Shown piece by piece: positions 32,749-40,443 of a stretch of 64,000 bases of DNA (its first letter is position 1; each line of letters starts with the position of its first letter). Under the pieces are notes generated by a model. It was not told where the DNA came from. It was given only the letters and a program-made list of their open reading frames with translations, and ran no database searches. Both the position numbers and the translations under genes were made by a program. This DNA comes from Agrococcus jejuensis. GTDB taxonomy: Bacteria; Actinomycetota; Actinomycetes; Actinomycetales; Microbacteriaceae. The stretch lies in NCBI RefSeq assembly GCF_007679035.1, contig NZ_VEFR01000004.1, positions 208,613-272,612 of the forward strand, written 5' to 3'.

Positions 32749-33345
32749 ATGCTGCGCGAGCGCCTGTACCCGACCCCGCGGCGCGTCGTGCTGGGGCAGG
32801 CGGGCACGGGCTGGCTCGGGCTGATCTCCTCGTGGGTGCTGCTCGCCTACGGGTCGGTGCTCACGGCGCTGTCGGGATCGGGGCTCGCCGACCTGTCGCT
32901 CGCGTGCGAGGCGTCCGTCCGCGTCTGCGGCGCGGCCGCGTGGGGCGGCGTGATCGCCGGCGTCGTGACGATGGCCGTGTCGGTGCTGTTCTCGATCGTG
33001 ATCGCGCGTGGCTTCGGCCCGCCGGTGCGATGGTGGATCCTGCCGGCCGCCGTCGGCACGCTCGGCGCCGGGCTCGCGCTCGGCGCGTTGCTCGGCAGCG
33101 GCTCCGTGTCGGTGCCGCTGCTCGCATCCGGGCTCGTGCTCGTGGCGATCGCGATCGCGCTCGGCATCCTCTGCCTCGGCCAGGGCAAGGCAGCGGTCTA
33201 CGGATGGGTGCGGCTCGACGGGCTCTCGGGCCGAGAGGTGCCGATGCGCGGCGTCGAGGTGCTGCTGCCCGCCGCGGCCGCCGCGTCGTGCGCTGCCGCT
33301 GCGGCCTTCGCGGTGCACACGGCCCGCCTGCTCGCCTCCGGCTGA
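32749..33345 (+). CDS. Membrane protein of unknown function (198 aa)
   Basis: Five or so hydrophobic segments: ISSWVLLAYGSVLTAL, WGGVIAGVVTMAVSVLFSIV, ILPAAVGTLGAGLALGALLG, LLASGLVLVAIAIALGILCL and a C-terminal Ala-rich one. A loop after the first segment has two Cys (SLACEASVRVCGAA), probably outside and possibly disulfide bonded. No family recognised. It is flanked on both sides by GACTGGTC arrays. Confidence 0.7.
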   Translation: MLRERLYPTPRRVVLGQAGTGWLGLISSWVLLAYGSVLTALSGSGLADLSLACEASVRVCGAAAWGGVIAGVVTMAVSVLFSIVIARGFGPPVRWWILPAAVGTLGAGLALGALLGSGSVSVPLLASGLVLVAIAIALGILCLGQGKAAVYGWVRLDGLSGREVPMRGVEVLLPAAAAASCAAAAAFAVHTARLLASG

Positions 33346-33359
33346 GCCCTGGGCGGCTT

Positions 33360-33520
33360 GACTGGTCAGAGATGCACCTCGACCGGTCGGAGATGCACCT
33401 CGACTGGTCGCAGTTGCACCGACACCGTGACCAGTCAGGTGCGACTGCGACCAGTCACCGGGAGGTCGTCACCAGTCAGCGCACGGAGCGACCAGTCACG
33501 ACGCCGAGTGACCGGTCGGA
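33360..33520. repeat. GACTGGTC array (copy 3), about eight units
   Basis: Three direct units at 33360, 33381 and 33402 (period 21; GACTGGTCAGAGATGCACCT type) are followed by about five inverted units (GACCAGTCA type near 33429, 33449, 33470, 33490 and 33510). It lies between convergent genes and ends at the HAD gene stop. It is the largest array of this family in the window. Confidence 0.85.
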
Positions 33521-33524
33521 TCGA

Positions 33525-34349
33525 TCAGACGTCGGCGTGCGGACGCTCCGCGTCGACGTCGGACTCGTGCGGCGCCGCATCCACGAGCTCGTGCACGCCC
33601 GAGACGATCTCGTCGGGGCGGAAGGGGTACTGGTCCATCGACGACTGCGTCGTGATGCCCGTGAGCACGAGCACCGTGTGCAGGCCCGCCTCCATGCCGG
33701 CGATGATGTCGGTGTCCATGCGGTCGCCGATCATGCCCGTGTTCTCGGAGTGCGCGCCGATCTTGTTGAGCGCCGACCGGAACATCATGGGGTTCGGCTT
33801 GCCGACGACGTAGGGCACCTTGCCGGTCGCGGCCGTGATGAGCGCCGCGACGGAGCCCGTCGCGGGCAGCGGACCCTCGGGGCTCGGGCCGGTCGCGTCC
33901 GGGTTCGTCGTGATGAAGCGAGCGCCGCCGTCGATGAGGCGAATGGCCTTCGTGATCGCCTCGAACGAGTAGTCGCGCACCTCGCCCACGACGACGAAGT
34001 CGGGGTCGGTCTCGGTCATCGTGAAGCCCGCGTCGTGCAGCGCCGTGATGATGCCCGCCTGCCCCAGCACGTAGGCGGAGCCGCCCGGCATCTGCTGCTT
34101 CACGAAGTCGGCCGTCGCGAGGGCCGACGTCCAGATGCGGTCCTCGGGCACGTCGAGGCCCGAGGCGCGCAGCCGTGCGGCGAGGTCGCGGGGCGTGAAC
34201 ATGGAGTTGTTCGTGAGCACGAGGAACTCGGTGCCCGCGTCGGTCCACTGCTGGATGAGGGCCTGCGCGCCGGGCAGCGCATGGTTCTCGTGCACGAGCA
34301 CGCCGTCCATGTCGGTCAGCCAGCACTCGATGTCGGAACGATCGCGCAT
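33525..34349 (-). CDS. HAD-superfamily IIA hydrolase (NagD-like phosphatase)
   Basis: A 274-residue phosphatase of the NagD/4-nitrophenylphosphatase type. Motif I WLTDMDGVLV carries the nucleophile Asp13 and general acid Asp15; motif II VLTNNS; the C2 cap region lies between; motif III Lys in VVGKPNPMMF; motif IV IGDRMDTDI with metal Asp residues. Likely substrates are small phosphorylated metabolites. It is convergent with the upstream membrane gene and divergent from the methyltransferase gene. Confidence 0.92.
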   Translation of the reverse strand: MRDRSDIECWLTDMDGVLVHENHALPGAQALIQQWTDAGTEFLVLTNNSMFTPRDLAARLRASGLDVPEDRIWTSALATADFVKQQMPGGSAYVLGQAGIITALHDAGFTMTETDPDFVVVGEVRDYSFEAITKAIRLIDGGARFITTNPDATGPSPEGPLPATGSVAALITAATGKVPYVVGKPNPMMFRSALNKIGAHSENTGMIGDRMDTDIIAGMEAGLHTVLVLTGITTQSSMDQYPFRPDEIVSGVHELVDAAPHESDVDAERPHADV

Positions 34350-34501
34350 GTCCCCACGGTAGTCCGGATGCCCCGGCAGTGGTGGGGGATGGCGCGAAGC
34401 GTTCGCCCGGGGTTCGCCGGAGCGATGGCCGCCGGCGGCCGGCGGACCCCACCCGCCCGCGCCGGCCGAGCGCGTCGATCGCGAGACGGCAGACTGGCCG
34501 G

Positions 34502-35140
34502 ATGGATGCGCGCAGCGACGAGGAGCCGGAGGCGCAGCTGCCCGACGTCGGCGTCGGCCCGTGGCCGGGCGAGCATCCCGCCGATCCGCGCTACGACCCC
34601 GAGCTGCTGGAGCACGGCGATCGCCGCAACGTCGTCGACGAGTACCGGTACTGGACGATGGAGGCGATCGTCGCCGACCTCGACGCGCGCCGGCATCCGT
34701 TCCACGTCGCGATCGAGAACTGGCAGCACGACCTGAACATCGGGTCGATCGTGCGCACGGCCAACGCCTTCGTCGCGGCCGAGGTGCACATCGTCGGCAA
34801 GCGGCGCTGGAACCGCCGCGGCGCCATGGTGACCGATCGGTACCAGCACGTGCGGCACCACGAGTCGGTCGAGGCGCTCGCGGCGTGGGCTGCGGAGGCG
34901 GGCCTGCCGATCGTCGCCGTGGACACGCATCCCGCGTCGCGGCCCGTGGATGCGGCGCCGCTGACGAAGGCGTGCGTGCTGCTCTTCGGGCAGGAGGGGC
35001 CGGGGCTCACGGAGGCGGCGATCGCCGCCGCGTCCGACCACGTGCACGTACGTCAGCTCGGCTCGACGCGCTCGCTGAACGCCGCGGCGGCCGCGGCGAT
35101 CGTGATGCACGAGTGGCTGCGCACCCACGCCCGGAGTTGA
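34502..35140 (+). CDS. SpoU/TrmH-family RNA 2'-O-methyltransferase
   Basis: A 212-residue SPOUT enzyme that methylates ribose 2'-OH in tRNA or rRNA using S-adenosylmethionine. Its knot motifs are clear: NLNIGSIVRTANAF-type motif 1 (HDLNIGSIVRTANAF), motif 2 LLFGQEGPGL and motif 3 GSTRSLNAAAAAAIVMHEW. A short acidic N-terminal extension precedes the fold. The target nucleotide cannot be assigned. CAGACT ends six bases before the ATG, so a leaderless transcript is possible. Confidence 0.88.
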   Translation: MDARSDEEPEAQLPDVGVGPWPGEHPADPRYDPELLEHGDRRNVVDEYRYWTMEAIVADLDARRHPFHVAIENWQHDLNIGSIVRTANAFVAAEVHIVGKRRWNRRGAMVTDRYQHVRHHESVEALAAWAAEAGLPIVAVDTHPASRPVDAAPLTKACVLLFGQEGPGLTEAAIAAASDHVHVRQLGSTRSLNAAAAAAIVMHEWLRTHARS

Positions 35141-35146
35141 CGACTT

Positions 35147-35174
35147 CGGCCCGATGCGAGGTCGCATCGGGCCG
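35147..35174. terminator. Terminator hairpin (3'-palindrome family, copy 2)
   Basis: CGGCCCGATGCG (35147-35158) pairs perfectly with 35163-35174 around AGGT. It separates the convergent methyltransferase and Nramp genes. Confidence 0.8.
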
Positions 35175-35184
35175 AGGCCCTCGA

Positions 35185-36432
35185 CTAGGCGCCGGTGAAC
35201 GTCAGCACGAGCAGCAGCACGTTGAGCGTCACGAGCGCGGCGGCGAAGAGCGCGCCCAGCGCCGTCGTCCACCACCGGTTCGCATGCTCGCCCATGACGG
35301 TGCGGCGTGCGGTGAGCCACACGAGCGGCACGAGCGCGAACGGGATGCCGAACGACAGCACGACCTGGCTCAGCACGAGCGCGAGCGTGGGGTCGACGCC
35401 GAGCGCGAGGATGGCGAGCGCTGGCACGAGCGTCACGAGGCGCCGGGTCGTGACCGGCACGCGCACGTGCACGAGGCCCTGCATGATCTCCGACCCGGCG
35501 TAGGCGCCGACGGCCGTCGAGGCGAGGCCCGAGGCGAGCAGGCCGATCGCGAACATCGTCGCGACGCCGACGCCCAGCGCCGCGCCGATCGCGGCGTGCG
35601 CGCCCTCGAGCGAGTCGGTGCCCTCGACGCCCGCGAGGTTCGCGGCGGCGAGCACGATGATCGCCACGTTCACGGTGCCGGCGATCGCGAGGGCGATCGA
35701 CACGTCCCAGCGCGTCGCGCGCAGCAGGCGCGGCACCGCGAGCGGCTCGCCGTCGCCCGAGCGGAACCGGTCGCGCGTGAGGCTCGAGTGCGCGTAGATC
35801 GCGTGCGGCATGACCGTGGCGCCGAGGATGGATGCGGCGAGCAGCACCGTGTCGGGTCCCTCGAAGCGCGGCACGAGGCCGCCGAACGCCTCCGCGCCGG
35901 GCGGGCCGACGAAGAGGCCCGCGGTGAAGCCGACGGCGATGACGACGAGCATCGCCGTGATGACGATCTCGAACACCCTCGGGCCGCGGCGCGTCTGCAG
36001 CCACAGCAGCGCCATCGAGATCGCGCCCGTGATCGCGCCGCCCGCGACGAGGGGGATGTCGAACAGCAGCCACAGCGCCACCGCGCCGCCGATGACCTCG
36101 GCGACGTCGGTCGCCATCGCCACGGCCTCCGCCTGCAGCCAGTACGCGATGCGCCCGGCGCGCGAGCCGAACCGCTCGCCCAGCACCTCGGGGAGGCTCT
36201 TGCCGGTGACGATGCCGAGCTTCGCCGACAGGTACTGGATGAGCCACGCCATGAGGTTGCCCACCACGACGACCCACAGCAGCAGGTAGCCGTAGCGGGC
36301 ACCCGCGGTCATGTTCGCTGCGACGTTGCCCGGGTCGAGGTAGGCGACGCCGGCGACGAGCGCGGGTCCGAGCAGCCAGATCGGGCGCGGACGCAGGAGC
36401 GGGGATGCGGTGCGCTCGGCAGTCTTCGGCAT
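35185..36432 (-). CDS. mntH: Nramp-family divalent metal transporter (MntH-like)
   Basis: A 415-residue proton-coupled Mn2+/Fe2+ importer with about 11 helices. The two metal-site motifs are present: AYLDPGNVAANM in helix 1 and ATVMPHAIYAHSSL in helix 6. The transport-signature loop follows helix 8 region. The start ATG lies inside a 14-bp palindrome, and TAAGGT ends six bases upstream, so a leaderless mRNA with an operator at the start codon is possible. Manganese is the usual substrate of bacterial homologues. Confidence 0.92.
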   Translation of the reverse strand: MPKTAERTASPLLRPRPIWLLGPALVAGVAYLDPGNVAANMTAGARYGYLLLWVVVVGNLMAWLIQYLSAKLGIVTGKSLPEVLGERFGSRAGRIAYWLQAEAVAMATDVAEVIGGAVALWLLFDIPLVAGGAITGAISMALLWLQTRRGPRVFEIVITAMLVVIAVGFTAGLFVGPPGAEAFGGLVPRFEGPDTVLLAASILGATVMPHAIYAHSSLTRDRFRSGDGEPLAVPRLLRATRWDVSIALAIAGTVNVAIIVLAAANLAGVEGTDSLEGAHAAIGAALGVGVATMFAIGLLASGLASTAVGAYAGSEIMQGLVHVRVPVTTRRLVTLVPALAILALGVDPTLALVLSQVVLSFGIPFALVPLVWLTARRTVMGEHANRWWTTALGALFAAALVTLNVLLLVLTFTGA

Positions 36433-36438
36433 GCCGAA
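36425..36438. promoter_or_regulatory. Palindrome over the mntH start codon
   Basis: TTCGGCATGCCGAA is a perfect 14-bp palindrome centred on the ATG of mntH. Since the -10-like TAAGGT is directly upstream, a protein bound here could block transcription start. No match to a known metal regulator consensus is claimed; it could be chance. Confidence 0.35.
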
Positions 36439-36521
36439 ACCTTATGACCAGGCTCGACGAAATCGCAAGGCCGCGCAGGGGTGCGAGGCGTGCGAGCCCA
36501 CACCCGCACGGGCGGACCCCC

Positions 36522-36735
36522 GCAGCTGGTCGAGGAGCGCGCGAGCCCTTGGGCGAGCACGCGTCACGAGACCCGCCGTCCCCGCGAATGGCTGAGCACC
36601 GAGACGTGCTCGCGATCACTCGGGTCTCGTGACGCGTGCTCGCTGCGCTCGCGTGCTCCTCGACCAGCTGGTGGGGCGCTCGCTCGCTCCTCGACCCGCT
36701 GTGAGGTTCTCGCGCGCTCGTCGACCAGCTCGTGG
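36522..36735. repeat. Compound copy of the CAGCTGGTCGAGGAGCGCGC element
   Basis: This fills most of a 326-base gap between mntH and the YhgE gene. A left half (36523-36574, CAGCTGGTCGAGGAGCGC to GTCACGAGACCC) and a right half (36622-36670, GGGTCTCGTGACGCGTGCTC to CTCCTCGACCAGCTG) are inverted relative to each other, followed by two degenerate right ends (near 36687 and 36715). No ORF with coding character was found here. Confidence 0.8.
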
Positions 36736-36758
36736 GGCGCACGCGGTGTCGGGTGGAC

Positions 36759-38783
36759 CTACCCGATCAGGCTCGGCTGGAGGTCGCGCAGCGTGCGGTG
36801 GTCCATCATCCGGGCGACGCCGAGGATGACGAGCACGAGCGCCGCCGCGCCGAACAGCGCGAGCACGAGCGCGTCGTGCCACGCGATCCCCGCCGATCCT
36901 CCGTACATGACCTGCCGCAGCGCCTCCACGGCGTACGTCATGGGCATGGCGTGGTGCAGCGCTGCGAGCGGCCCCGGCAGCGTCTGCCACGGGAAGGTGC
37001 CGCCGGCGGTCACGAGCTGCACGACCATGAGCACGAGGCCGAGGAACTGGCCGACGGATCCGAGCCAGACGTTGAGCGCGACGACGATCGCCGCGAAGAC
37101 CGCCGAGGCGAGCAGCATGACGCCGAGCACGCCCAGCGGCACCGCGAGCGTGAACCCGAGCGCGAGCGTGACGATGCCGAACAGCGCGACCATCTGCAGG
37201 GCGCCGAGCGCCGCGGGTGCGAGCCACGACGCGAGGCCGACGCGGATGGGGGAGCGCAGCGCCGTGACCGCGCGTCGCGAGACGGGATGCACGATGAGCA
37301 GCAGCGCGTAGATGCCGATCCACGCGGCGAGCGACAGGAAGAACGGCGCGAGGCCCTCGCCGTACGAGCCGGCCGACGTCACGGCGTCGGCGTCGAGTGC
37401 GACGGGGTCGGCGATCGTCGACGCCTGGTCGTCGCGGAGCGCGGGCGTGGATGCGGGGATCTCGTCGACGGCATCCGACAGCCCGCCTGCGAGCTCGGTC
37501 GCGCCGTCGTCGAGCTGCGCGAGGCCGTCGTCGAGCGTGGCCGCGCCGGAGGCGGCGTCGTGCGCGCCGGACGCGAGCGTGGATGCGCCGGATGCGGCCG
37601 AGGCGGCGCCGGTCGCGAGCTGCGACGCGCCCGTCGACAGCTGCGACGCACCCGAGGTTGCCTGCGCGATGCCGCCGGCGAGCTGCGGTGCGGCGGCCGA
37701 GAGGCGTGCCGCGCCGTCAGCGACCTGCTGCGCGCCCGCCGACAGCTGCTGCAGCTGTCCCGACGCCTGCTGCACCTGACCGTCGCCATCGACCACGGCC
37801 GAGCCGAGGGCGTCGAGCGGCACGAGCGCGTCCGCGATCTGCGCCTCGGTGAGCCCGGCCGCCTGCAGCGCGGCGACGATGTCGGCGCGCGTCTGCGGCA
37901 CGTCGGCGGCGAGGCCGCTCGTGACCGACGCGACCTGCGCGCCGACGGCGGCGACCTGCGCGTCGCCGTCGGCCACCTGCTGCGCGCCCGAGGCGAGCGC
38001 GGCGGCGTCGGCGGGCAGCGTCGCGGTCGACGACTGCAGGGTCGAGAGCCCGGATGCGAGCGGTGCGGCGCCGTCGGCGAGCGCCTGCGCGCCCGAGGCG
38101 ACCTGCCCCGTGCCGTCGGCGAGCGCATCCGCACCCGTCGCGAGCTGCGCCGTGCCGTCGGCGAGCGCCGTCGAGCCGTCGTGCGCCTGCGTCGCGCCTG
38201 CGGCGAGATCGCCGGCGCCCGTCGACGCGTCGACGAGCCCGTCGCGGATGTCGCTGATGGCGAGCAGCAGCCGCCCGGCGGCCTCCTCGCCCACCGACTC
38301 GCGCACCGAGGTGAGGATGGCGTCGGTCGCGCGCTCGCCGAGCGTGCCTGCGAGGTAGCCGTTCGCGTCGTTCGTCTCGAGCACGACCTCGGCCTGATGC
38401 GGCTCGTCGCCGGATGCGCTCAGCAGGTCTGCCGAGAACGTCGCCGGCAGGGTCACCGAGAAGTCGTACGTGCCGTCCTCGACGCCCGCCTGCGCGCTCG
38501 CCGCCGTGACGCGGTGCCACGCGAACGAGTCGGAGTCCTGCAGCTCGTCGGCGACCTCGTCGCCCACGACGCGCATCGTGCCGTCGTCGTCGGCCGCGCC
38601 GGCATCCGCCACGACGAGCGCCACGGGCACGTCGTCGAGGTTGCCCTGAGGATCCTGGTTCGCCCACAGGTACAGGCCGCCGTAGAGCAGCGGCACGGTG
38701 CAGAGGGCGAGCAGCGCGAGGCGCGCCATGGGCGTCGCGACGAGCCTGCGCAGCTCGGCGAGCACGATCTGCGGCACGGTCAT
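36759..38783 (-). CDS. YhgE/Pip family membrane protein
   Basis: A 674-residue protein with one N-terminal helix (about residues 20-40), a large extracytoplasmic region and five to six C-terminal helices, the layout of YhgE/Pip (phage infection protein) and ABC-2-like exporters. The outer region is a long run of short repeats of the form LADGTAQLATGADALADG (about residues 190-430), probably a helical stalk. Its start overlaps the stop of the ATPase-like gene (ATGA). A TetR gene is divergent from the pair. Such loci are thought to export or respond to a toxic compound; details unknown. Confidence 0.88.
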   Translation of the reverse strand: MTVPQIVLAELRRLVATPMARLALLALCTVPLLYGGLYLWANQDPQGNLDDVPVALVVADAGAADDDGTMRVVGDEVADELQDSDSFAWHRVTAASAQAGVEDGTYDFSVTLPATFSADLLSASGDEPHQAEVVLETNDANGYLAGTLGERATDAILTSVRESVGEEAAGRLLLAISDIRDGLVDASTGAGDLAAGATQAHDGSTALADGTAQLATGADALADGTGQVASGAQALADGAAPLASGLSTLQSSTATLPADAAALASGAQQVADGDAQVAAVGAQVASVTSGLAADVPQTRADIVAALQAAGLTEAQIADALVPLDALGSAVVDGDGQVQQASGQLQQLSAGAQQVADGAARLSAAAPQLAGGIAQATSGASQLSTGASQLATGAASAASGASTLASGAHDAASGAATLDDGLAQLDDGATELAGGLSDAVDEIPASTPALRDDQASTIADPVALDADAVTSAGSYGEGLAPFFLSLAAWIGIYALLLIVHPVSRRAVTALRSPIRVGLASWLAPAALGALQMVALFGIVTLALGFTLAVPLGVLGVMLLASAVFAAIVVALNVWLGSVGQFLGLVLMVVQLVTAGGTFPWQTLPGPLAALHHAMPMTYAVEALRQVMYGGSAGIAWHDALVLALFGAAALVLVILGVARMMDHRTLRDLQPSLIG

Positions 38784-39478
38784 GCGGCCACCTCACGCGG
38801 TGCGGATGCGGATTGGTCACGATTGGCGGCCGAGTGGTCGCCAGTGGTTCGCGACACGCCGCTGGGCGAACCACGAGTGCCCAATCGATCCAGCTCGCCT
38901 GCGGCCCGCAGCACGCGCTCGGATGCGGGGCTCGCGAGCACGAGCACGGCGAAGCCGCGGTCGGCGATCGAGCGGGCGAGCGCCCACCAGTCGTGCGGGT
39001 CGCCGCCGTGGCGGTCGGGGCTCGCGAGCACGACGGCCTCGATGCCGTCGCGCAGGATGGCGAGCTCCACGAGCACGCGCGTACGGGTCGCGGGTGCGAG
39101 GTCGGCGACGGCGGTGGCGAGCGCGTCGAGCACGCCGAGCTGCGCGGCCCAGCCGCGCACGCTGCGCGGGTCGCCGGGCAGGCCGGCGAACAGCAGCTCC
39201 TCGGCGATGGCGCCGGCGAGCGAGACGGCAGGGTCGGGGTCGGATGCGCGCGGGGCGTCGACGAGGGCGACGCGGGCGTGCAGGTCGCGGCGGTCGTCGA
39301 CGCCGTCGAGCAGCACGCGGCCGGATGCGGGCTTCATGCGGCCGGCGGCGATGAGGCCGAGCACCGTGGGGCGCTGCTCGGTCTCGATGACGACGAGCGT
39401 CGCCGCACCCGATGCGAACGCCGCATCCGTCGCGGGCAGGGCATCGCCCATCCCGACCTGCTCCAGCAGCACGTCCAT
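38780..39478 (-). CDS. ABC-ATPase-like protein lacking Walker A
   Basis: A 232-residue protein whose layout follows a small ABC ATPase: MKPASGRVLLDGVDDRRDLH matches the strand after Walker A, VRGWAAQLGVLDAL the helical domain and EAVVLASPDRHG the Walker B position. However, the P-loop (GxxGxGKS/T) is replaced by ETEQRPTVLGLI, Walker B has no Glu, and no LSGGQ is visible (LAPATRTRVLVELAILRD instead). It probably cannot hydrolyse ATP in the normal way. It is translationally coupled to YhgE/Pip. The last about 25 codons read through a GACTGGTC-type array. It may be a regulatory or structural partner. Confidence 0.7.
   Translation of the reverse strand: MDVLLEQVGMGDALPATDAAFASGAATLVVIETEQRPTVLGLIAAGRMKPASGRVLLDGVDDRRDLHARVALVDAPRASDPDPAVSLAGAIAEELLFAGLPGDPRSVRGWAAQLGVLDALATAVADLAPATRTRVLVELAILRDGIEAVVLASPDRHGGDPHDWWALARSIADRGFAVLVLASPASERVLRAAGELDRLGTRGSPSGVSRTTGDHSAANRDQSASAPREVAA
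38811..38895. repeat. Degenerate GACTGGTC array (copy 4) inside a coding end
   Basis: GATTGGTC (38811), GAGTGGTC (38832) and the inverted pair GTGGTTCGC/GCGAACCAC lie in the 3' end of the ATPase-like gene. It is the same family as the arrays at 18404, 32616 and 33360 but more diverged. Confidence 0.6.
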
Positions 39479-39518
39479 CGCGCTTCCTCCTCCGACCGCA
39501 CTACGGTAAACTAAACCG

Positions 39519-39528
39519 ACTGGTCAGT
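39519..39528. promoter_or_regulatory. Candidate TetR operator between divergent genes
   Basis: ACTGGTCAGT is a short palindrome (arms ACTG/CAGT) between the ATPase-like gene and the TetR gene, next to TAGTTT on the minus strand (39513-39508), a likely -10. TetR regulators commonly bind such sites in their own divergent promoter. Confidence 0.5.
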
Positions 39529-39553
39529 ACAAGTATTCCGACAGGAGTCGACG

Positions 39554-40096
39554 ATGCCCCGCCCCAACCGCAGCCGCGAGAAGGTGCTCGACGCGGCCGC
39601 CGCCCTGGCCGCCGAGCGTGGCGTCACCGCCACGACGGTCGACGACATCGCCCAGCGCGCGGGCGTGGCGAAGGGCAGCGTCTACTACTCGTTCCCCTCC
39701 AAGGACGCCGTCTTCGAGGCCGTGCTCGCCGATGCCGTCGAGCGCACGGGCACGCGGCTGGGCGAGGCGCTCGCCGCCGCGCCGGCAGGGAGCGCGCTGC
39801 GGGCCATCGTGACGTCGTTCCTGCAGGGCGTCGAGGAGCGTCCGACCGCCGCGAAGGTCGTCGCGGGCGAGCTCTTCCGCACGGACCGCCCGTGGCAGCA
39901 GTCGCTCGCTGCCTATCGCTCGGCGCTCTTCGCGCTCGTCGCCGACGCCATGGAGGCCGATGGCGCCCCGCGCCCGTCGACGCTGCGCGCATCCGCCGTC
40001 GTCGGCGCCATGGTCATGGTCGCGTTCGAGCGCACGGTCTTCGAGCCCGAGGCGTCGATCGCCGACGCCGTCGAGGCGGTCCTCGCCGGCGTCTGA
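39554..40096 (+). CDS. TetR family transcriptional regulator
   Basis: A 180-residue repressor. The N-terminal helix-turn-helix (residues about 8-55) reads VLDAAAALAAERGVTATTVD then DIAQRAGVAKGSVYYSFPSK, the classical TetR pattern. The C-terminal ligand domain is helical with LFRTDRPWQQSLAAYR. It is divergent from the ATPase-like/YhgE pair across 75 bases, so it very likely represses that pair and itself. Ligand unknown. Confidence 0.9.
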   Translation: MPRPNRSREKVLDAAAALAAERGVTATTVDDIAQRAGVAKGSVYYSFPSKDAVFEAVLADAVERTGTRLGEALAAAPAGSALRAIVTSFLQGVEERPTAAKVVAGELFRTDRPWQQSLAAYRSALFALVADAMEADGAPRPSTLRASAVVGAMVMVAFERTVFEPEASIADAVEAVLAGV

Positions 40097-40443
40097 CCGC
40101 TGCACCGGGCGCACCGTCGCTCCGGCGTGTCGCAGTCGAGGTCGTGGGCTGCCCTCGACGGCGACGAACGCTTCATCCGTCGCCGCCGGGCGCCATCGCC
40201 CGCGCACTGCTGGGCCATCCCGCCGTCCGGGATCCGCAAGGAAACCTCACCGCAGACGCACAGCGAAATGACGATCCGTCGAGTTCGCGCACATCCTTGA
40301 CGCGCGCCATCCACTCTTGCACATTCGTGCACAGGGTCCAGGATGTCCACCCCGACATCGGATGCCGGGGGACGACGTGGTCGCTCGGCAGGACCTGGCA
40401 GGCACCGGATGGACCGGTGTCGACCACAGCGAGGAGCTGTCCC
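40097..40443. other. Long upstream region of the subtilisin gene
   Basis: A 347-base gap without a coding frame I trust. TTGACG (40297-40302) with CACATT 17 bases later may be the promoter; TGCAC-ATTC-GTGCA (40318-40331) is a palindrome overlapping that -10. The remaining about 110 bases would be a 5' leader ending with a good AGGAG site. Nothing else recognisable. Confidence 0.45.

Noticed and set aside
33360..33520. Possible CRISPR-like array at the GACTGGTC repeats
   Set aside because: Units are short, change orientation halfway and have no unique spacers of constant length.
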